64,000 nucleotides of DNA from Caldifarciminota bacterium UBA6260 (lineage in GTDB: Bacteria > Hydrothermota > 32-111), in assembly GCA_002441125.1 (NCBI GenBank), contig DJVI01000020.1, positions 41,013-105,012 on the forward strand, written 5' to 3'. The translations under genes were made by a program, and so were the position numbers. The notes beneath the pieces were generated by a model. That model saw only the letters and a program-made list of their open reading frames with translations. It was not told where the DNA came from and did no database searches. Positions 36,781 to 46,911 of this stretch are shown here, piece by piece; positions within the stretch are counted from its first letter, which is position 1; every line of letters starts with the position of its first letter.

Positions 36781-38089
36781 TTTTATATTTATCTTTTCCT
36801 GAGAGATATTTAAACATTACAGGTTCTTTCTCTTTCAAAATTTTTTCTATCTTATCCGATATTTCTCTAATCTCCCATTGTGCATGTTTATCAGATCTCA
36901 ACCTTACGAAATGGAAAATTTCCCTTCCGTTCATCTTTAAAATCAAACATCTTTTCGTTGCGTTCAAAACAGCATAGTTGTAAAGTAAAGGATTTTTTGA
37001 ATAGAGTTTTTTTGCTAAAAGGTAAGATTCTTTCTGTAATTTTAAAAGTTCGTTTTCAAATTTTGTGCCTTTTAAAGTGAGAGGAATTACAGGTTTTGAT
37101 TTCAAAGAGTAACCCTGCGTTATCAAAGTTGCTATCCTGTGTCTTTTCAGTTGTGCGAAACATGATGATGAACATATTATCTTAAAAGTATAATCAGCTA
37201 TTTCAAACTCTCTTGGTGGTTTATCGTAAGATTCTAAATTTTCAAAAATATCGTCTATGATTTTTTCCTTAAAATCTTTATCGAATCTTTTTTTTGCAAA
37301 TTTCTTTCCGTCAGTATGGAAAAGGTATGTGTTGATGAAAAGGTCAGAAAAGTTTTTCGTAAAATTTAAAATTTTTAAATTATCACCTTTAAGTTCATAC
37401 TCTGCCATCTTTTCATTATTTTTAAGTTTTTCTTCACCTTTTGTGTATTTTATTATTGATGGAGCAAGTTTTACCGACTCTTTTTCCAGTTCTTCTCCAA
37501 TTTTTGTCAACTCTTCGATATTCTGACTTTTCAGTTTAGAGATCATATATTCCAAGGTTCTTCCATTTACAGTCATCCCACATTGTGTAAAGGTGGATAG
37601 TGGTAAAAAATATCTTGAATCTTCACTCGATGTTTGTTTATCTTCTGTTCTGCTTAAAAAATCAAAAGATTCTTGGTATAAACAAAAAGCTTTCCTGTTG
37701 AAATCAATATATTCTTTTTCCAAATCTTTATCATCCTTTAACTCTTCAGGGATGATGAAGCCATTTTTCATGTTAACATACCTTTGAGATTTTTCGGTAA
37801 AGGAAGCTAACCTGTGATGTTGGATATACTCGATAGAGAATCTTGAAATATCGACAAGATCGAAGTTGAAAACTGCATGTTCAGCAATAGATGAATGTCC
37901 AAGTTGAAAAACTATCTTCTCATTAGATCTTCTCGCATTTTCTATATCTTTTGATGCTTCTTCCCTTAACTCTTCTATACTCTTTTCAGATCTTGAAATC
38001 CTTGCGTAAGCTGCACATATTGTTTCGGGAGTTTTATAATTTTCACTGAAATCTTTATCAAAATTGAAACCAGAAATTTTTACTCTCAT
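36770..38089 (-). CDS. thyX: FAD-dependent thymidylate synthase ThyX, tandem two-domain form
   Basis: Makes dTMP from dUMP using methylenetetrahydrofolate and FAD. At 439 residues it is about twice the usual 215-250. Two ThyX-like halves are visible: the first has EHAVFNF, the signature-like HHRLASFTEKSQRY near residues 91-104; the second has LKRHRIATLITQGYS near 317 and the nucleotide-binding-like RSDKHAQWEIREI near 405. The usual ThyX motif is RHRxxSxNxxSxR; here each half keeps only part of it, so they may complement each other at a composite active site. It overlaps ligA by 4 bases. FolD upstream in the same run makes the folate cofactor. Confidence 0.88.
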   Translation of the reverse strand: MRVKISGFNFDKDFSENYKTPETICAAYARISRSEKSIEELREEASKDIENARRSNEKIVFQLGHSSIAEHAVFNFDLVDISRFSIEYIQHHRLASFTEKSQRYVNMKNGFIIPEELKDDKDLEKEYIDFNRKAFCLYQESFDFLSRTEDKQTSSEDSRYFLPLSTFTQCGMTVNGRTLEYMISKLKSQNIEELTKIGEELEKESVKLAPSIIKYTKGEEKLKNNEKMAEYELKGDNLKILNFTKNFSDLFINTYLFHTDGKKFAKKRFDKDFKEKIIDDIFENLESYDKPPREFEIADYTFKIICSSSCFAQLKRHRIATLITQGYSLKSKPVIPLTLKGTKFENELLKLQKESYLLAKKLYSKNPLLYNYAVLNATKRCLILKMNGREIFHFVRLRSDKHAQWEIREISDKIEKILKEKEPVMFKYLSGKDKYKNDK

Positions 38090-40050
38090 CTCTTCCTCAG
38101 CATTTTTAAAAATTCATCCTCATCTATTATTTTTACACCTAACTTTTTCGCTTTCTCAAATTTTGATCCCGGTTCCAAGCCAACTATTAGGTAATCAGTT
38201 TTTTTTGATATGTTTTCAGAAAATGTTCCACCGTTTTCCAAAATGGTTTCTTTTATCTCATCCCTTGTAAAATTCTTTAAACTCCCGGTTACAACAAAAC
38301 TTTTACCTTCAAGGATATCTTTTTTAGCTCTTTTTTCAAAACTGATCCCCAGCTCCTTCAGTTCTTTTATAAGATGCAGATTCTCCTCATTCTTAAAAAA
38401 TAGTATTATATTTTTTGCAGTCTCATCCCCAACACCTTCAATTTTTCTTATACTTTCGAAATCAGCGTTTATAAGATCTTCTATATTTTCAAAATTTTCT
38501 GACAACTTTTCAGATAAAAACTCTCCAACATTTTTTATACCTAACGAATAAATGAATCTTTTCAATGTTGTTCTTTTTGATTTTTCAATAGAATCGAGTA
38601 TATTCTTCGCACTCTTTTCTTTTATCCGTGGTATTTTAAAAAGTTTCTCATAGTTCAACCTGTAAATATCCGGAATAGTTTTTACAAGATTATATTCAAG
38701 AAGTTTTTTTACCATCATCTCTCCAAGATTCTCTATATTCATTCCACTCTTAGAGCAGAAATGTAAAAGTGATAGTTCAATCTGGGCTGGACAGTTTTTA
38801 TTTATACATCTTAAAGCTACCTCACCCTCATACTGGACAAGTTTTTGCCCACATGATGGGCAATCTTTTGGTTTTTCTATCTTTTGGCAATCTTGACTTC
38901 TTTTTTCTTTTATTACCTTTATAACTTTTGGAATTATCTCTCCACTCTTCTCTATCAAAACATAATCGTTCACCATCAGGTCTAACCTTTCAATCTCGTC
39001 GAAGTTATGCAAAGTTGATCTTTTTACTGTTGAACCTGAGAGAAAAACAGGTTCAAGGTTAGCAACAGGAGTTACAACTCCAGTTCTCCCAACCTGAAAA
39101 GATACTGAAAGAAGTTTTGTAACAGCTCTTTCAGGTTCATACTTGAAAGCGAAAGCCCATCTTGGGGATTTTGAAGTGTATCCTATTTTTTCTCTCAACT
39201 CCAACTGGTTAACCTTAATAACTATTCCGTCAGTCTCATAAGGTAAAGAGTACCTTTCATTTTTAAACCTTTCCTTAATATCCAAGACCTCTTTTATATT
39301 TTCTGCTAAATAGAATTTTTCTACAACTGGAATTTTCAACGCTTTAAGATATTTTAAACTATCAGTATGTGTTTTCTCTATCTCTGTGACTACGGTATGT
39401 ATCCTTACAGATAAACCCCTTTTACTTACCTCTTTTGGGGAAAGCAACTTTAAAGTTCCAGCAGCTGCATTCCTCGCATTTGAAAAAGAGTATATATCCT
39501 GAATCTTTGAAAATCTATCCTTAGTGAAAAAAACTTCACCTCTTATTATAAGTTCTCCATCAAATTTTTTCTCAAGTGTTAAAGGTAATTCCCTTATAGT
39601 TTTTATATTTTCTGAAACATCATCACCGATGTTCCCATCTCCTCTTGTTAGCCCTTTAAAGAAAATCCCATCTTTGTATATTATGGAGACAGCGACACCA
39701 TCTATTTTTGGTTCAACTACATAAGAAAAATCGTCACCTATGATTGTTTTTATCCTTCTATCAAAATCTAATACCTCACCATCAGAATAGGTGTTATCGA
39801 GGGAAAACATTTTTGGTTTATGTTCGAACTTTTCAAAATTTTCTATATTCCTTTCGGAAACTCTTTGTGTAGGGGAGGATGGGGAATAGAACTGTGGATA
39901 TTTTTTCTCAAGTTCTAAAAGCTTATGGTAAAGTTTATCATATTCGTAATCATCTATAAGGGGTTGGTTCAAAACATAGTAATGGTAATCGTATTTTTCG
40001 ATCTCTTTTCTTAAACTCTCAATAGTTTCCTTGATCTGGTTTTCCTTCAT
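38086..40050 (-). CDS. ligA: NAD-dependent DNA ligase LigA
   Basis: Seals nicks in duplex DNA using NAD. 654 residues with the family order: Ia domain with DYEYDKLYHKLLELE near 35, adenylation lysine in EPKIDGVAV near 112, OB fold, a four-Cys zinc finger (CPSCGQ and CINKNCPAQ near 400), helix-hairpin-helix repeats (about 440-570) and a C-terminal BRCT domain (GKSFVVTGSLKNFTR near 585). The ATG overlaps the secA stop (ATGA). It lies in the long minus-strand run with secA upstream and thyX downstream. Confidence 0.97.
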   Translation of the reverse strand: MKENQIKETIESLRKEIEKYDYHYYVLNQPLIDDYEYDKLYHKLLELEKKYPQFYSPSSPTQRVSERNIENFEKFEHKPKMFSLDNTYSDGEVLDFDRRIKTIIGDDFSYVVEPKIDGVAVSIIYKDGIFFKGLTRGDGNIGDDVSENIKTIRELPLTLEKKFDGELIIRGEVFFTKDRFSKIQDIYSFSNARNAAAGTLKLLSPKEVSKRGLSVRIHTVVTEIEKTHTDSLKYLKALKIPVVEKFYLAENIKEVLDIKERFKNERYSLPYETDGIVIKVNQLELREKIGYTSKSPRWAFAFKYEPERAVTKLLSVSFQVGRTGVVTPVANLEPVFLSGSTVKRSTLHNFDEIERLDLMVNDYVLIEKSGEIIPKVIKVIKEKRSQDCQKIEKPKDCPSCGQKLVQYEGEVALRCINKNCPAQIELSLLHFCSKSGMNIENLGEMMVKKLLEYNLVKTIPDIYRLNYEKLFKIPRIKEKSAKNILDSIEKSKRTTLKRFIYSLGIKNVGEFLSEKLSENFENIEDLINADFESIRKIEGVGDETAKNIILFFKNEENLHLIKELKELGISFEKRAKKDILEGKSFVVTGSLKNFTRDEIKETILENGGTFSENISKKTDYLIVGLEPGSKFEKAKKLGVKIIDEDEFLKMLRKR

Positions 40051-43000
40051 AGACCTTTACCATGACAGTTTTTATATTTTTTACCTGATCCACAGAAACA
40101 AGGATCATTCCTTCCTATCTTTTTTGTTTCGTTAACAACAGGTTTGTTTTTTATTTCTTTTTCATCTGAAATGTTTGTTATATTCTCTTTTATTGTCTCC
40201 ATCTTTTTAATTTCACTTTTTCTTATCTCCATCTGTTCAAAGGATGAAAGGAATCTTTCTGAAAATTGTTTGAAAAGGTTATCCATAAAATCGTTGAAAA
40301 GAATATAAGCTTCCCTTTTGTATTCTATTAGAGGATCCCTTTGTGCATAACCTCTAAGAGATATACCTTCTTTTATTGCATCAAGTTCATAGAGTTGTTC
40401 GATCCAAAGGTTGTCTATGGTACTTATGAAAATATTGCATATATTGAAAAGAAGAAGATCCACTCTTTTTGAGAAGATAGAAAATTTTTCATCAAATATT
40501 TTTTCTATTTCACCTTTTACGATTTCTATAAATTTTTCCTTTTTTATCTGTTGATCTTTTACATTTATGGAAATTTTAAAATTGTTCAAGAGAAACTCGT
40601 TTATCTTCTGAATGTCCCACTCTTCAAAATTTTTACTTCCATCTATTGAAAGATTTAAAAACTCCTCTGCTGTCTGTAAAACATTCTCCTTTATATACTC
40701 ACTTATCTCTTTGAAATTTTTTTCATAGAAGTTGTAAATATTTTTATGAATCTTTTCGAAAATATTTTCATCAAAATTATCAAACTGGATTTCCTTTAAA
40801 GTATCACAGTTGAAAACTATTGAAAGTTCCTTTAAAAGTTCCCTTTTCATTTCAGTAGAGTTATTTTTTGAGAACTGTTCTTTAAAATTCAAAAGTGTTT
40901 TCAAAAAGAGTTCTCTATCGAGAAACTCTATAGTAGGTTTTTTTTCAAGAAAATAGTTCCTTATCTGGTAAACAACCTCTCTCTGTTTGTTTATAACATC
41001 ATCATACTGTAAAAGGTATTTTCTTCTTTCAAAATTTAAAGATTCTATTTTTTTCTGGGCACTTTCGATGGATGATGTAAGGAGTTTATGGGATATATTA
41101 ACATCCCTTGAAGAGATACTTTCAAGTTTTTTTATCATATCACTCATTCTCTCGTTACCGAATATTCTCATAAGGTCATCTTCAAGAGAAACTGTGAAAA
41201 GTGAACTACCTGGATCTCCCTGTCTTCCAGATCTTCCCCTTAACTGTCTATCTATTCTTCTCGATTCATGTTTCTCAGTTCCAAGAACGAAAAGCCCTTC
41301 AGGGAAAGATAATGAAGGATTGCCAGAACTGTCAAAATCTACATAAACTTTTCTTTCTTCAATATCTTTCGGATCTATAGTCTGTATAACAAATCTTTCT
41401 TTATCATTTTTTAATGTAGTATCATCAGTAATAAGGATTTTGTCCAACTCATCTTTATCGAAAGTGAAATATAAAGATTTATCTTTTAAAAACCAATCTT
41501 CATTTAAAAGAGTTTCATAGAACTCTTTGGATTTTGAAGAAGTATAGATTATAACTGGATTTTTCTTAAACTCTTCCTTTAATTTTAAAGCCCAGATAAG
41601 ACAACTTCTTTCATGCAACATCCTTACGGTTTTACCAAGTTTTATATCCGTTCCTCTTCCAGCCATATTTGTCGCAATAGTTATAGCACCTTGGAGTCCA
41701 GCTTCTGCAACGATTTTTGCTTCCTTCTCGTGGTATCTCGCATTAAGGATGTTGTATTTTAAAGGTTTCCCTGTCAAATCTTTCCTTAACTTTAAAAAAG
41801 AATCAAGGTATTCACTCGACTGAACTGATGCTGTTCCAACAAGAACCGGTATACCTGCATTATGGAGTTTTACAATTAGGTCAAGAACATATTTTATCTT
41901 TTCATCCTTTCTTATGAAAATAAGATCATCGTAATCTTTTCTTATAACTTTTTTGTTTGTAGGAACAACTATAACTGGAAGTTTATAGATATGCATAAAC
42001 TCTTCCGATTCAGTTTCAGCTGTTCCAGTCATTCCAGATAATCTTTCAAACATCCTGAAAAGGTTCTGTAAAGTTATTGTTGCGAGAGTTTTTGTCTCCT
42101 CTTCTATCCTTACACCTTCTTTCGCTTCTATTGCTGAATGTAAACCTTCAGAGAACCTTCTACCAGGCATCAATCTTCCAGTATGTTCATCAACAATAAC
42201 TATTTTTCCATTCTGTACTATATATTCAACATCCTTTTCAAATAGGGTGTATGCTTTAAGTAGTTGATGTAACGCATGTATCTGTTCACTTTTTACAACA
42301 TACTTTTGCATAACCTCATTTTTTCTTTTATTCCTTTCTTCCGGGTCTTCAAAATCTTCATCTATTTTTTTCAACTCTATTGAAAGTTCAGGTGTTTTGA
42401 AAAATTCTTTGTCTGAACTTATCTTTTCAAAATAATCTTCACCTTTATCTGTAATGTTTACGGCACCACTTTTCTCATCGATAGAGTAAAGGAGTTCTGA
42501 GTCAAGAGTGTATAAAAGTTTATCCCTTAAAAGGTTGTTTTCCATCCTCTCCATCTTTGAAAGAATATCAGGATTCTGCATCAATTCTATTATCTCTTTC
42601 ATCTTTGGAAGACCTCTTTTACAGGTCAAAAATCCTTTTATACCTTGCTCTTCATTCTTTTCCTGATAATCCTTTTTAGCTTTATCGAAGATTTTTCTTA
42701 CTATCTCTTTCTGGCTTCTTACGAACTGGTTTACAAATGGATTTATTGATCTGTAGAGTTGTTCCGTTCTCTTTTCTGAAGGATCACCGAAGGGGAAGCC
42801 TGATATTATTAAAGGTGTTCTTGCCTCATCTATTAAAACTGAATCAACTTCATCTATTATCGCATAATAGAAGTTTTCCCTTAAAACTTTATCTGATCTC
42901 TGAAAAGCCATATTGTCACGCAGATAATCGAAACCGAATTCGTTGTTTGTAACATAGGTTATATCGCAATTGTAATTTTTCCTTCTTTCTTTAGCATCCA

Positions 43001-43523
43001 TACCTGTTTGTATCAGTCCAACTGAAACTCCCAACATTTCATAAACTGGATACATCCAAGCCCTATCCCTTTTTGCAAGGTAATCGTTAACTGTTATAAG
43101 GTATGCTCCATTTTTTTTAAGTGAGTGTAAATAGAGCGGCATAACAGCAACGAGAGTTTTACCTTCACCTGTTGCCATCTCAACTATGTTACCTTCAAAA
43201 AGTCCAATTGAACCGATAAGCTGGACATCGTATGGAACCATATCCCATAAAAAGTTCATATCCTCATAATGGTATTCATACTTTTGATCGTAGAGTTTTT
43301 TCATCACATATTTTACAAGAGCGAAACTTTCGACAAGGAGTGATGATAGTTCCTCTCCACTCTCAATCCTTTTTTTGAACTCTTCAGTTTTTTTGATAGG
43401 GGATAGTGAAGGATCTTTCAGATAGTTTTCATAAAAGGAATTTATCTTTTCAACTGTTATTTTGTACTCTTTCAATTTTTTTTGTGTATATGTTGGGAAA
43501 AACAGGTTAAGAATGTTTTTCAT
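40047..43523 (-). CDS. secA: Preprotein translocase ATPase SecA, extended form
   Basis: Motor of Sec-dependent export. 1158 residues, longer than the usual 840-900. Walker A ATGEGKT near residue 112, DEAD-type IIDEVDSVLIDEARTP near 220, motif VI RGRSGRQGDPG, and a C-terminal zinc-binding tail CFCGSGKKYKNCH are all present. Part of the extra length is about 100 residues inserted between GRGTDIKLG and GLFVLGTEKHESRR in the second nucleotide-binding domain; a variable insert is known at this position, but this one is long. The start overlaps dxs by 17 bases. It is coupled to ligA by a 4-base overlap. Confidence 0.97.
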   Translation of the reverse strand: MKNILNLFFPTYTQKKLKEYKITVEKINSFYENYLKDPSLSPIKKTEEFKKRIESGEELSSLLVESFALVKYVMKKLYDQKYEYHYEDMNFLWDMVPYDVQLIGSIGLFEGNIVEMATGEGKTLVAVMPLYLHSLKKNGAYLITVNDYLAKRDRAWMYPVYEMLGVSVGLIQTGMDAKERRKNYNCDITYVTNNEFGFDYLRDNMAFQRSDKVLRENFYYAIIDEVDSVLIDEARTPLIISGFPFGDPSEKRTEQLYRSINPFVNQFVRSQKEIVRKIFDKAKKDYQEKNEEQGIKGFLTCKRGLPKMKEIIELMQNPDILSKMERMENNLLRDKLLYTLDSELLYSIDEKSGAVNITDKGEDYFEKISSDKEFFKTPELSIELKKIDEDFEDPEERNKRKNEVMQKYVVKSEQIHALHQLLKAYTLFEKDVEYIVQNGKIVIVDEHTGRLMPGRRFSEGLHSAIEAKEGVRIEEETKTLATITLQNLFRMFERLSGMTGTAETESEEFMHIYKLPVIVVPTNKKVIRKDYDDLIFIRKDEKIKYVLDLIVKLHNAGIPVLVGTASVQSSEYLDSFLKLRKDLTGKPLKYNILNARYHEKEAKIVAEAGLQGAITIATNMAGRGTDIKLGKTVRMLHERSCLIWALKLKEEFKKNPVIIYTSSKSKEFYETLLNEDWFLKDKSLYFTFDKDELDKILITDDTTLKNDKERFVIQTIDPKDIEERKVYVDFDSSGNPSLSFPEGLFVLGTEKHESRRIDRQLRGRSGRQGDPGSSLFTVSLEDDLMRIFGNERMSDMIKKLESISSRDVNISHKLLTSSIESAQKKIESLNFERRKYLLQYDDVINKQREVVYQIRNYFLEKKPTIEFLDRELFLKTLLNFKEQFSKNNSTEMKRELLKELSIVFNCDTLKEIQFDNFDENIFEKIHKNIYNFYEKNFKEISEYIKENVLQTAEEFLNLSIDGSKNFEEWDIQKINEFLLNNFKISINVKDQQIKKEKFIEIVKGEIEKIFDEKFSIFSKRVDLLLFNICNIFISTIDNLWIEQLYELDAIKEGISLRGYAQRDPLIEYKREAYILFNDFMDNLFKQFSERFLSSFEQMEIRKSEIKKMETIKENITNISDEKEIKNKPVVNETKKIGRNDPCFCGSGKKYKNCHGKGL

Positions 43524-45396
43524 CTATTATCTCCTCTAATCTCTTAAAGATAGATTTTTCATCTATCTTTTCAACCTCTTTCAATATATTCACAGAACCC
43601 ATTTCCACAAATTTATCATTGATACCTAAATTTATAACTCTATTTTTATAACCATTCTCACTTACTATTCTTCTCACATACTCTCCAAATCCACCTGAAA
43701 GGATATTCTCTTCAACGGTTAATATGGTTTCATCATTTTTTATCTTTGAAAATAAAAGTTCCGAATCGAATGGTCTTAAAAATCTCGCGTTTATAACTGT
43801 TGGAAGGAATCCATATTTTTCCTGAATTTTCAAAGCAGCATCCTTTGAAGGGTAGACCATACTACCTATAGCAACTATTATTATCTTTTCTCCATCCAAA
43901 ATTATTTCACCTTTACCAAATTCTATATCTTTTATTTCATTTGAAATATCAACACCGTATCCTTCACCTCTTGGATACCTTAAAGCTATAGGTCCATCAT
44001 TATACTCTATTCCAAGTTTAACCATACTTCTCAGTTCATCTTCATCTTTTGGAGCCATTATTACCATATCTGGAACTGTTCTAAGGTAAGAGAGATCAAA
44101 TAGACCATGGTGTGTTGGTCCATCATCTCCAACTATTCCGGCTCTATCGAGTACGAAGAATATATTCCTTTTCATCAACGAAACATCATGTATCAACTGA
44201 TCGTAACCTCTCTGCAAAAATGTTGAGTAAATTGCACACACAGGTTTAAACCCTTGCAAAGATAATCCAACAGAAAATAGAACAGCATGTTCTTCCGCTA
44301 TTCCCACATCGAAAAATCTTTCAGGAATCTGGTCCATCAAATATGATAACCCTGTGCCATGAGGCATTGCAGCTGTAATTCCTACAATCTTATCATTTTT
44401 TTTCGCAAGTTCTGTTAAAGTTTTTCCAAAAACATCGGTGTATTTTGGTCTGTTTGAGATTTTCTCAGAAAGTCCAGTCTCTTTATCGAATTTCCCAAGT
44501 CCATGGAATTTTGTTGGATCCTTTTCAGCGAATATATAACCTCTTCCCTTCTGTGTTATTAGATGTATTAAAATCGGTGAAGGATAATCTTTGGCATATT
44601 TGAATGTTGTTATAAGTTCCTCTATTTTATGACCATCAAAAGGACCAAGGTACCTAACTCCAAACTCTTCGAAAAATATTGTTGGGATGAAAAAGTTTTT
44701 TAAAGATTCTTTCATCCTTCTTGCAATATCTCTTGTTTTCTGACTCAAACCATCAGGTAATTTCCCCATAAGTTGCCATAAATCATTTTTAAGGTTTGTA
44801 TAGACAGGTGTCCTTTGTAGTTTGTTTAGATACTGTGAGATACCTCCAACATTTTGGGATATTGACATGTTGTTATCATTTAAAACAATAATTATCTTGT
44901 TTCTTAGAGTTCCAAGGTTGTTTAAAGCTTCATATATGAGTCCATTTGTCATAGACCCATCACCTATAACATTTATTATCTCAAATTTTTCCTTCTTAAG
45001 GTCTCTTGCAACAGCCATTCCAAGTGCAGCTGAAAGTGATGTCCCAGCATGACCTACAGTCAGGTGATCATGCTCACTTTCAAAAATATTGTTAAAACCA
45101 CTTATACCTTTATATGTTCTGAGAGTAGAAAATCTCTCTTTTCTTCCTGTCAATATTTTGTGTGCATAGGACTGGTGTCCCACATCGAATATTATTTTGT
45201 CTTTTGGTGATGAGAAAACATAGTGAAGGGATATTATTAGTTCTACCGCACCAAGAGATGGAGCGAGATGTCCACCAGTTTTTGATGTGTTCTCAATTAT
45301 AAAATATCTTATTTCACTTGCGAGTTGGTATAACTCTTCTATGGAAAGTTTTTTTAAGTCCTCTGGATAATTTACTCTTTTCAAGATCTCATCCAT
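43507..45396 (-). CDS. dxs: 1-deoxy-D-xylulose-5-phosphate synthase Dxs
   Basis: First step of the MEP isoprenoid pathway: pyruvate plus glyceraldehyde 3-phosphate to DXP. 629 residues with GHQSYAHKILTGRKE near 75, the TPP-binding GDGSMTNGLIYEALNN near 147, and the transketolase-type half with LDRAGIVGDDGPTHHG near 413. It lies 12 bases after the DUF212 gene in a chain that also includes ispA, so isoprenoid precursor and polyprenyl diphosphate production are co-transcribed. Confidence 0.97.
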   Translation of the reverse strand: MDEILKRVNYPEDLKKLSIEELYQLASEIRYFIIENTSKTGGHLAPSLGAVELIISLHYVFSSPKDKIIFDVGHQSYAHKILTGRKERFSTLRTYKGISGFNNIFESEHDHLTVGHAGTSLSAALGMAVARDLKKEKFEIINVIGDGSMTNGLIYEALNNLGTLRNKIIIVLNDNNMSISQNVGGISQYLNKLQRTPVYTNLKNDLWQLMGKLPDGLSQKTRDIARRMKESLKNFFIPTIFFEEFGVRYLGPFDGHKIEELITTFKYAKDYPSPILIHLITQKGRGYIFAEKDPTKFHGLGKFDKETGLSEKISNRPKYTDVFGKTLTELAKKNDKIVGITAAMPHGTGLSYLMDQIPERFFDVGIAEEHAVLFSVGLSLQGFKPVCAIYSTFLQRGYDQLIHDVSLMKRNIFFVLDRAGIVGDDGPTHHGLFDLSYLRTVPDMVIMAPKDEDELRSMVKLGIEYNDGPIALRYPRGEGYGVDISNEIKDIEFGKGEIILDGEKIIIVAIGSMVYPSKDAALKIQEKYGFLPTVINARFLRPFDSELLFSKIKNDETILTVEENILSGGFGEYVRRIVSENGYKNRVINLGINDKFVEMGSVNILKEVEKIDEKSIFKRLEEIIDEKHS

Positions 45397-45408
45397 AAAA
45401 ATTCCTTT

Positions 45409-45834
45409 CTATTTGAATACTATAGCTATGAGAATTCCAAGAAGAGCACCATAAAACACTTCGAGTGGAGTATGTCCAAGAAGTTCCATCAACCTTTTTT
45501 CCTTGAATCTGTGTTCTATCTGAAAATCCTCAACTATCTTGTTCAAAACCATTGCCTGTTTTCCCGCAGCCCTTCTTAATCCTGCAGCATCGTACATTAT
45601 AACGAAGGAAAAGAATGCAGCTATAGAAAAATATAGAGAGTTGAACCCACCATAGAATCCAACCAGTGTTGTTAAGGTTGATGATGTTGAAGAATGGGAG
45701 CTTGGCATTCCACCTGTTTCAAAAAACCTTTTGAAATTTACCTTCTTGTGTTCGATGAAGTAACTTATCACTTTTATTCCTTGCGCTGTTATTCCACTTA
45801 AAAGTGTTATCAAAAGAATTTTTAATGTTAGCAT
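45409..45834 (-). CDS. Divergent PAP2 family (DUF212/YuiD-like) membrane protein
   Basis: 141 residues, with four hydrophobic segments and the conserved core RFFETGGMPSSHSSTSSTL near residue 38, MYDAAGLRRAAGKQA near 83 and LLGHTPLEVFYGALLG near 119. These features define the DUF212 family, related to acid phosphatase/vanadium haloperoxidase membrane enzymes. A role as a polyprenyl-diphosphate phosphatase is plausible because the flanking genes are ispA and dxs, but it is inferred. The start overlaps the ispA stop by one base (TGATG). Confidence 0.88.
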   Translation of the reverse strand: MLTLKILLITLLSGITAQGIKVISYFIEHKKVNFKRFFETGGMPSSHSSTSSTLTTLVGFYGGFNSLYFSIAAFFSFVIMYDAAGLRRAAGKQAMVLNKIVEDFQIEHRFKEKRLMELLGHTPLEVFYGALLGILIAIVFK

Positions 45835-46721
45835 CAGTTGATCCTTGTTAAAAATAGTTCTATTATACTTTCAACATTTCCTTTACTGAAACCTATTTTT
45901 TTTGTTAAACTTAAAGCTTTTTCCGATTCTTTCTTTGCATATATTTTTGCTTTTTCAATACCATAAAGGGAAACATATGTTAACTTGTTCTGCTTTTCAT
46001 CTTTACCTGCAGTTTTTCCAAGAATCTGTGATGGTGTTGTATAGTCAAGTATATCATCAACAATTTGAAAGAGTAAACCTGAATGTAAACCGAGTTTTTC
46101 AATATTTTTTGTTTTTTTCTTATCACATCCAAGAAGTATAGCAGGCAATGTGAAAGAAGCTTTTATAAGTTCAGCGGTTTTTTTAGTATGGATGAATTTT
46201 AAGGTTTTCTCGTCCTGTTTAAAGTATTGGCTTTTTGTATCGACAAATTGTCCTACAACCATTCCATCCATACCAGCTGCTTTTATAAGGTAATTTAACC
46301 CTTCAACAAGATATTTCTCATCTACATCAGTTTGAAGGAATACCTCTACAGCGTATGCGAAAAGTGCATCACCTGCAAGTATAGCAACAGTTTCATCATA
46401 TTTTTTATGTAAGGTAGGTTTTCCTCTCCTAAGGTCATCATTATCCATGGCTGGTAGATCATCATGTATGAGAGAATATGTGTGTATCATCTCAATAGAT
46501 AAAGCGGCAGGTAAAAGTTTTTTTATCTTACTTCTTTGGGTGAGTTCTTCAGCTACGCTTAAAAATATTACTGGTCTTAACCTTTTCCCACCAGCTGAAA
46601 TAGAGTAGTACATTGCTTCATAGAGTTTTTCTGAATATTTTCCTTTTTTAGTAAAATACTTTTTAAGATTTCTATCTATAAAATCTTTTTTAACTTTTAA
46701 ATATTTTTCGAAATCACTCAT
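45834..46721 (-). CDS. ispA: Polyprenyl (farnesyl/geranylgeranyl) diphosphate synthase, IspA type
   Basis: Condenses IPP with allylic diphosphates to C15 or C20. 295 residues with the first Asp-rich motif DDLPAMDNDDLRRGKPT near 84 and the second QIVDDILDYT near 226, as well as GGKRLRP near 46. Four residues separate the DD pairs of the first motif, as in bacterial type II FPP synthases. The product chain length is uncertain; the UbiA protein at 7482 would fit a C20 product. Start: ATG at 46721 within the last codons of xseB; a GTG two codons upstream is less likely. Confidence 0.93.
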   Translation of the reverse strand: MSDFEKYLKVKKDFIDRNLKKYFTKKGKYSEKLYEAMYYSISAGGKRLRPVIFLSVAEELTQRSKIKKLLPAALSIEMIHTYSLIHDDLPAMDNDDLRRGKPTLHKKYDETVAILAGDALFAYAVEVFLQTDVDEKYLVEGLNYLIKAAGMDGMVVGQFVDTKSQYFKQDEKTLKFIHTKKTAELIKASFTLPAILLGCDKKKTKNIEKLGLHSGLLFQIVDDILDYTTPSQILGKTAGKDEKQNKLTYVSLYGIEKAKIYAKKESEKALSLTKKIGFSKGNVESIIELFLTRIN

Positions 46722-46911
46722 CTTCACTCTCTTCTAAAATATTTTTTATCTTTTCCTCATAAACCTTTATCTGTTCTTCTACCTCTTTTATCAGTTTTAT
46801 CCCTCTCTCATACATCTCTATAGATTTTTTTATATCTATATTTTCATCTTTGAGGTTTTTTACGATCTCTTCTATTTCTTTAATCTTATCTTCAAGTTTA
46901 TCATCCTTCAT
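46714..46911 (-). CDS. xseB: Exodeoxyribonuclease VII small subunit XseB
   Basis: 65 residues, helical and Lys/Glu-rich, with the family core KIKEIEEIVKNL followed by SIEMYERGIKLIKE. Its usual partner XseA lies immediately upstream with a 4-base overlap. The complex degrades single-stranded DNA to acid-soluble oligonucleotides. The start and the end both overlap neighbours, so translation is coupled across xseA-xseB-ispA. Confidence 0.93.
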   Translation of the reverse strand: MKDDKLEDKIKEIEEIVKNLKDENIDIKKSIEMYERGIKLIKEVEEQIKVYEEKIKNILEESEDE

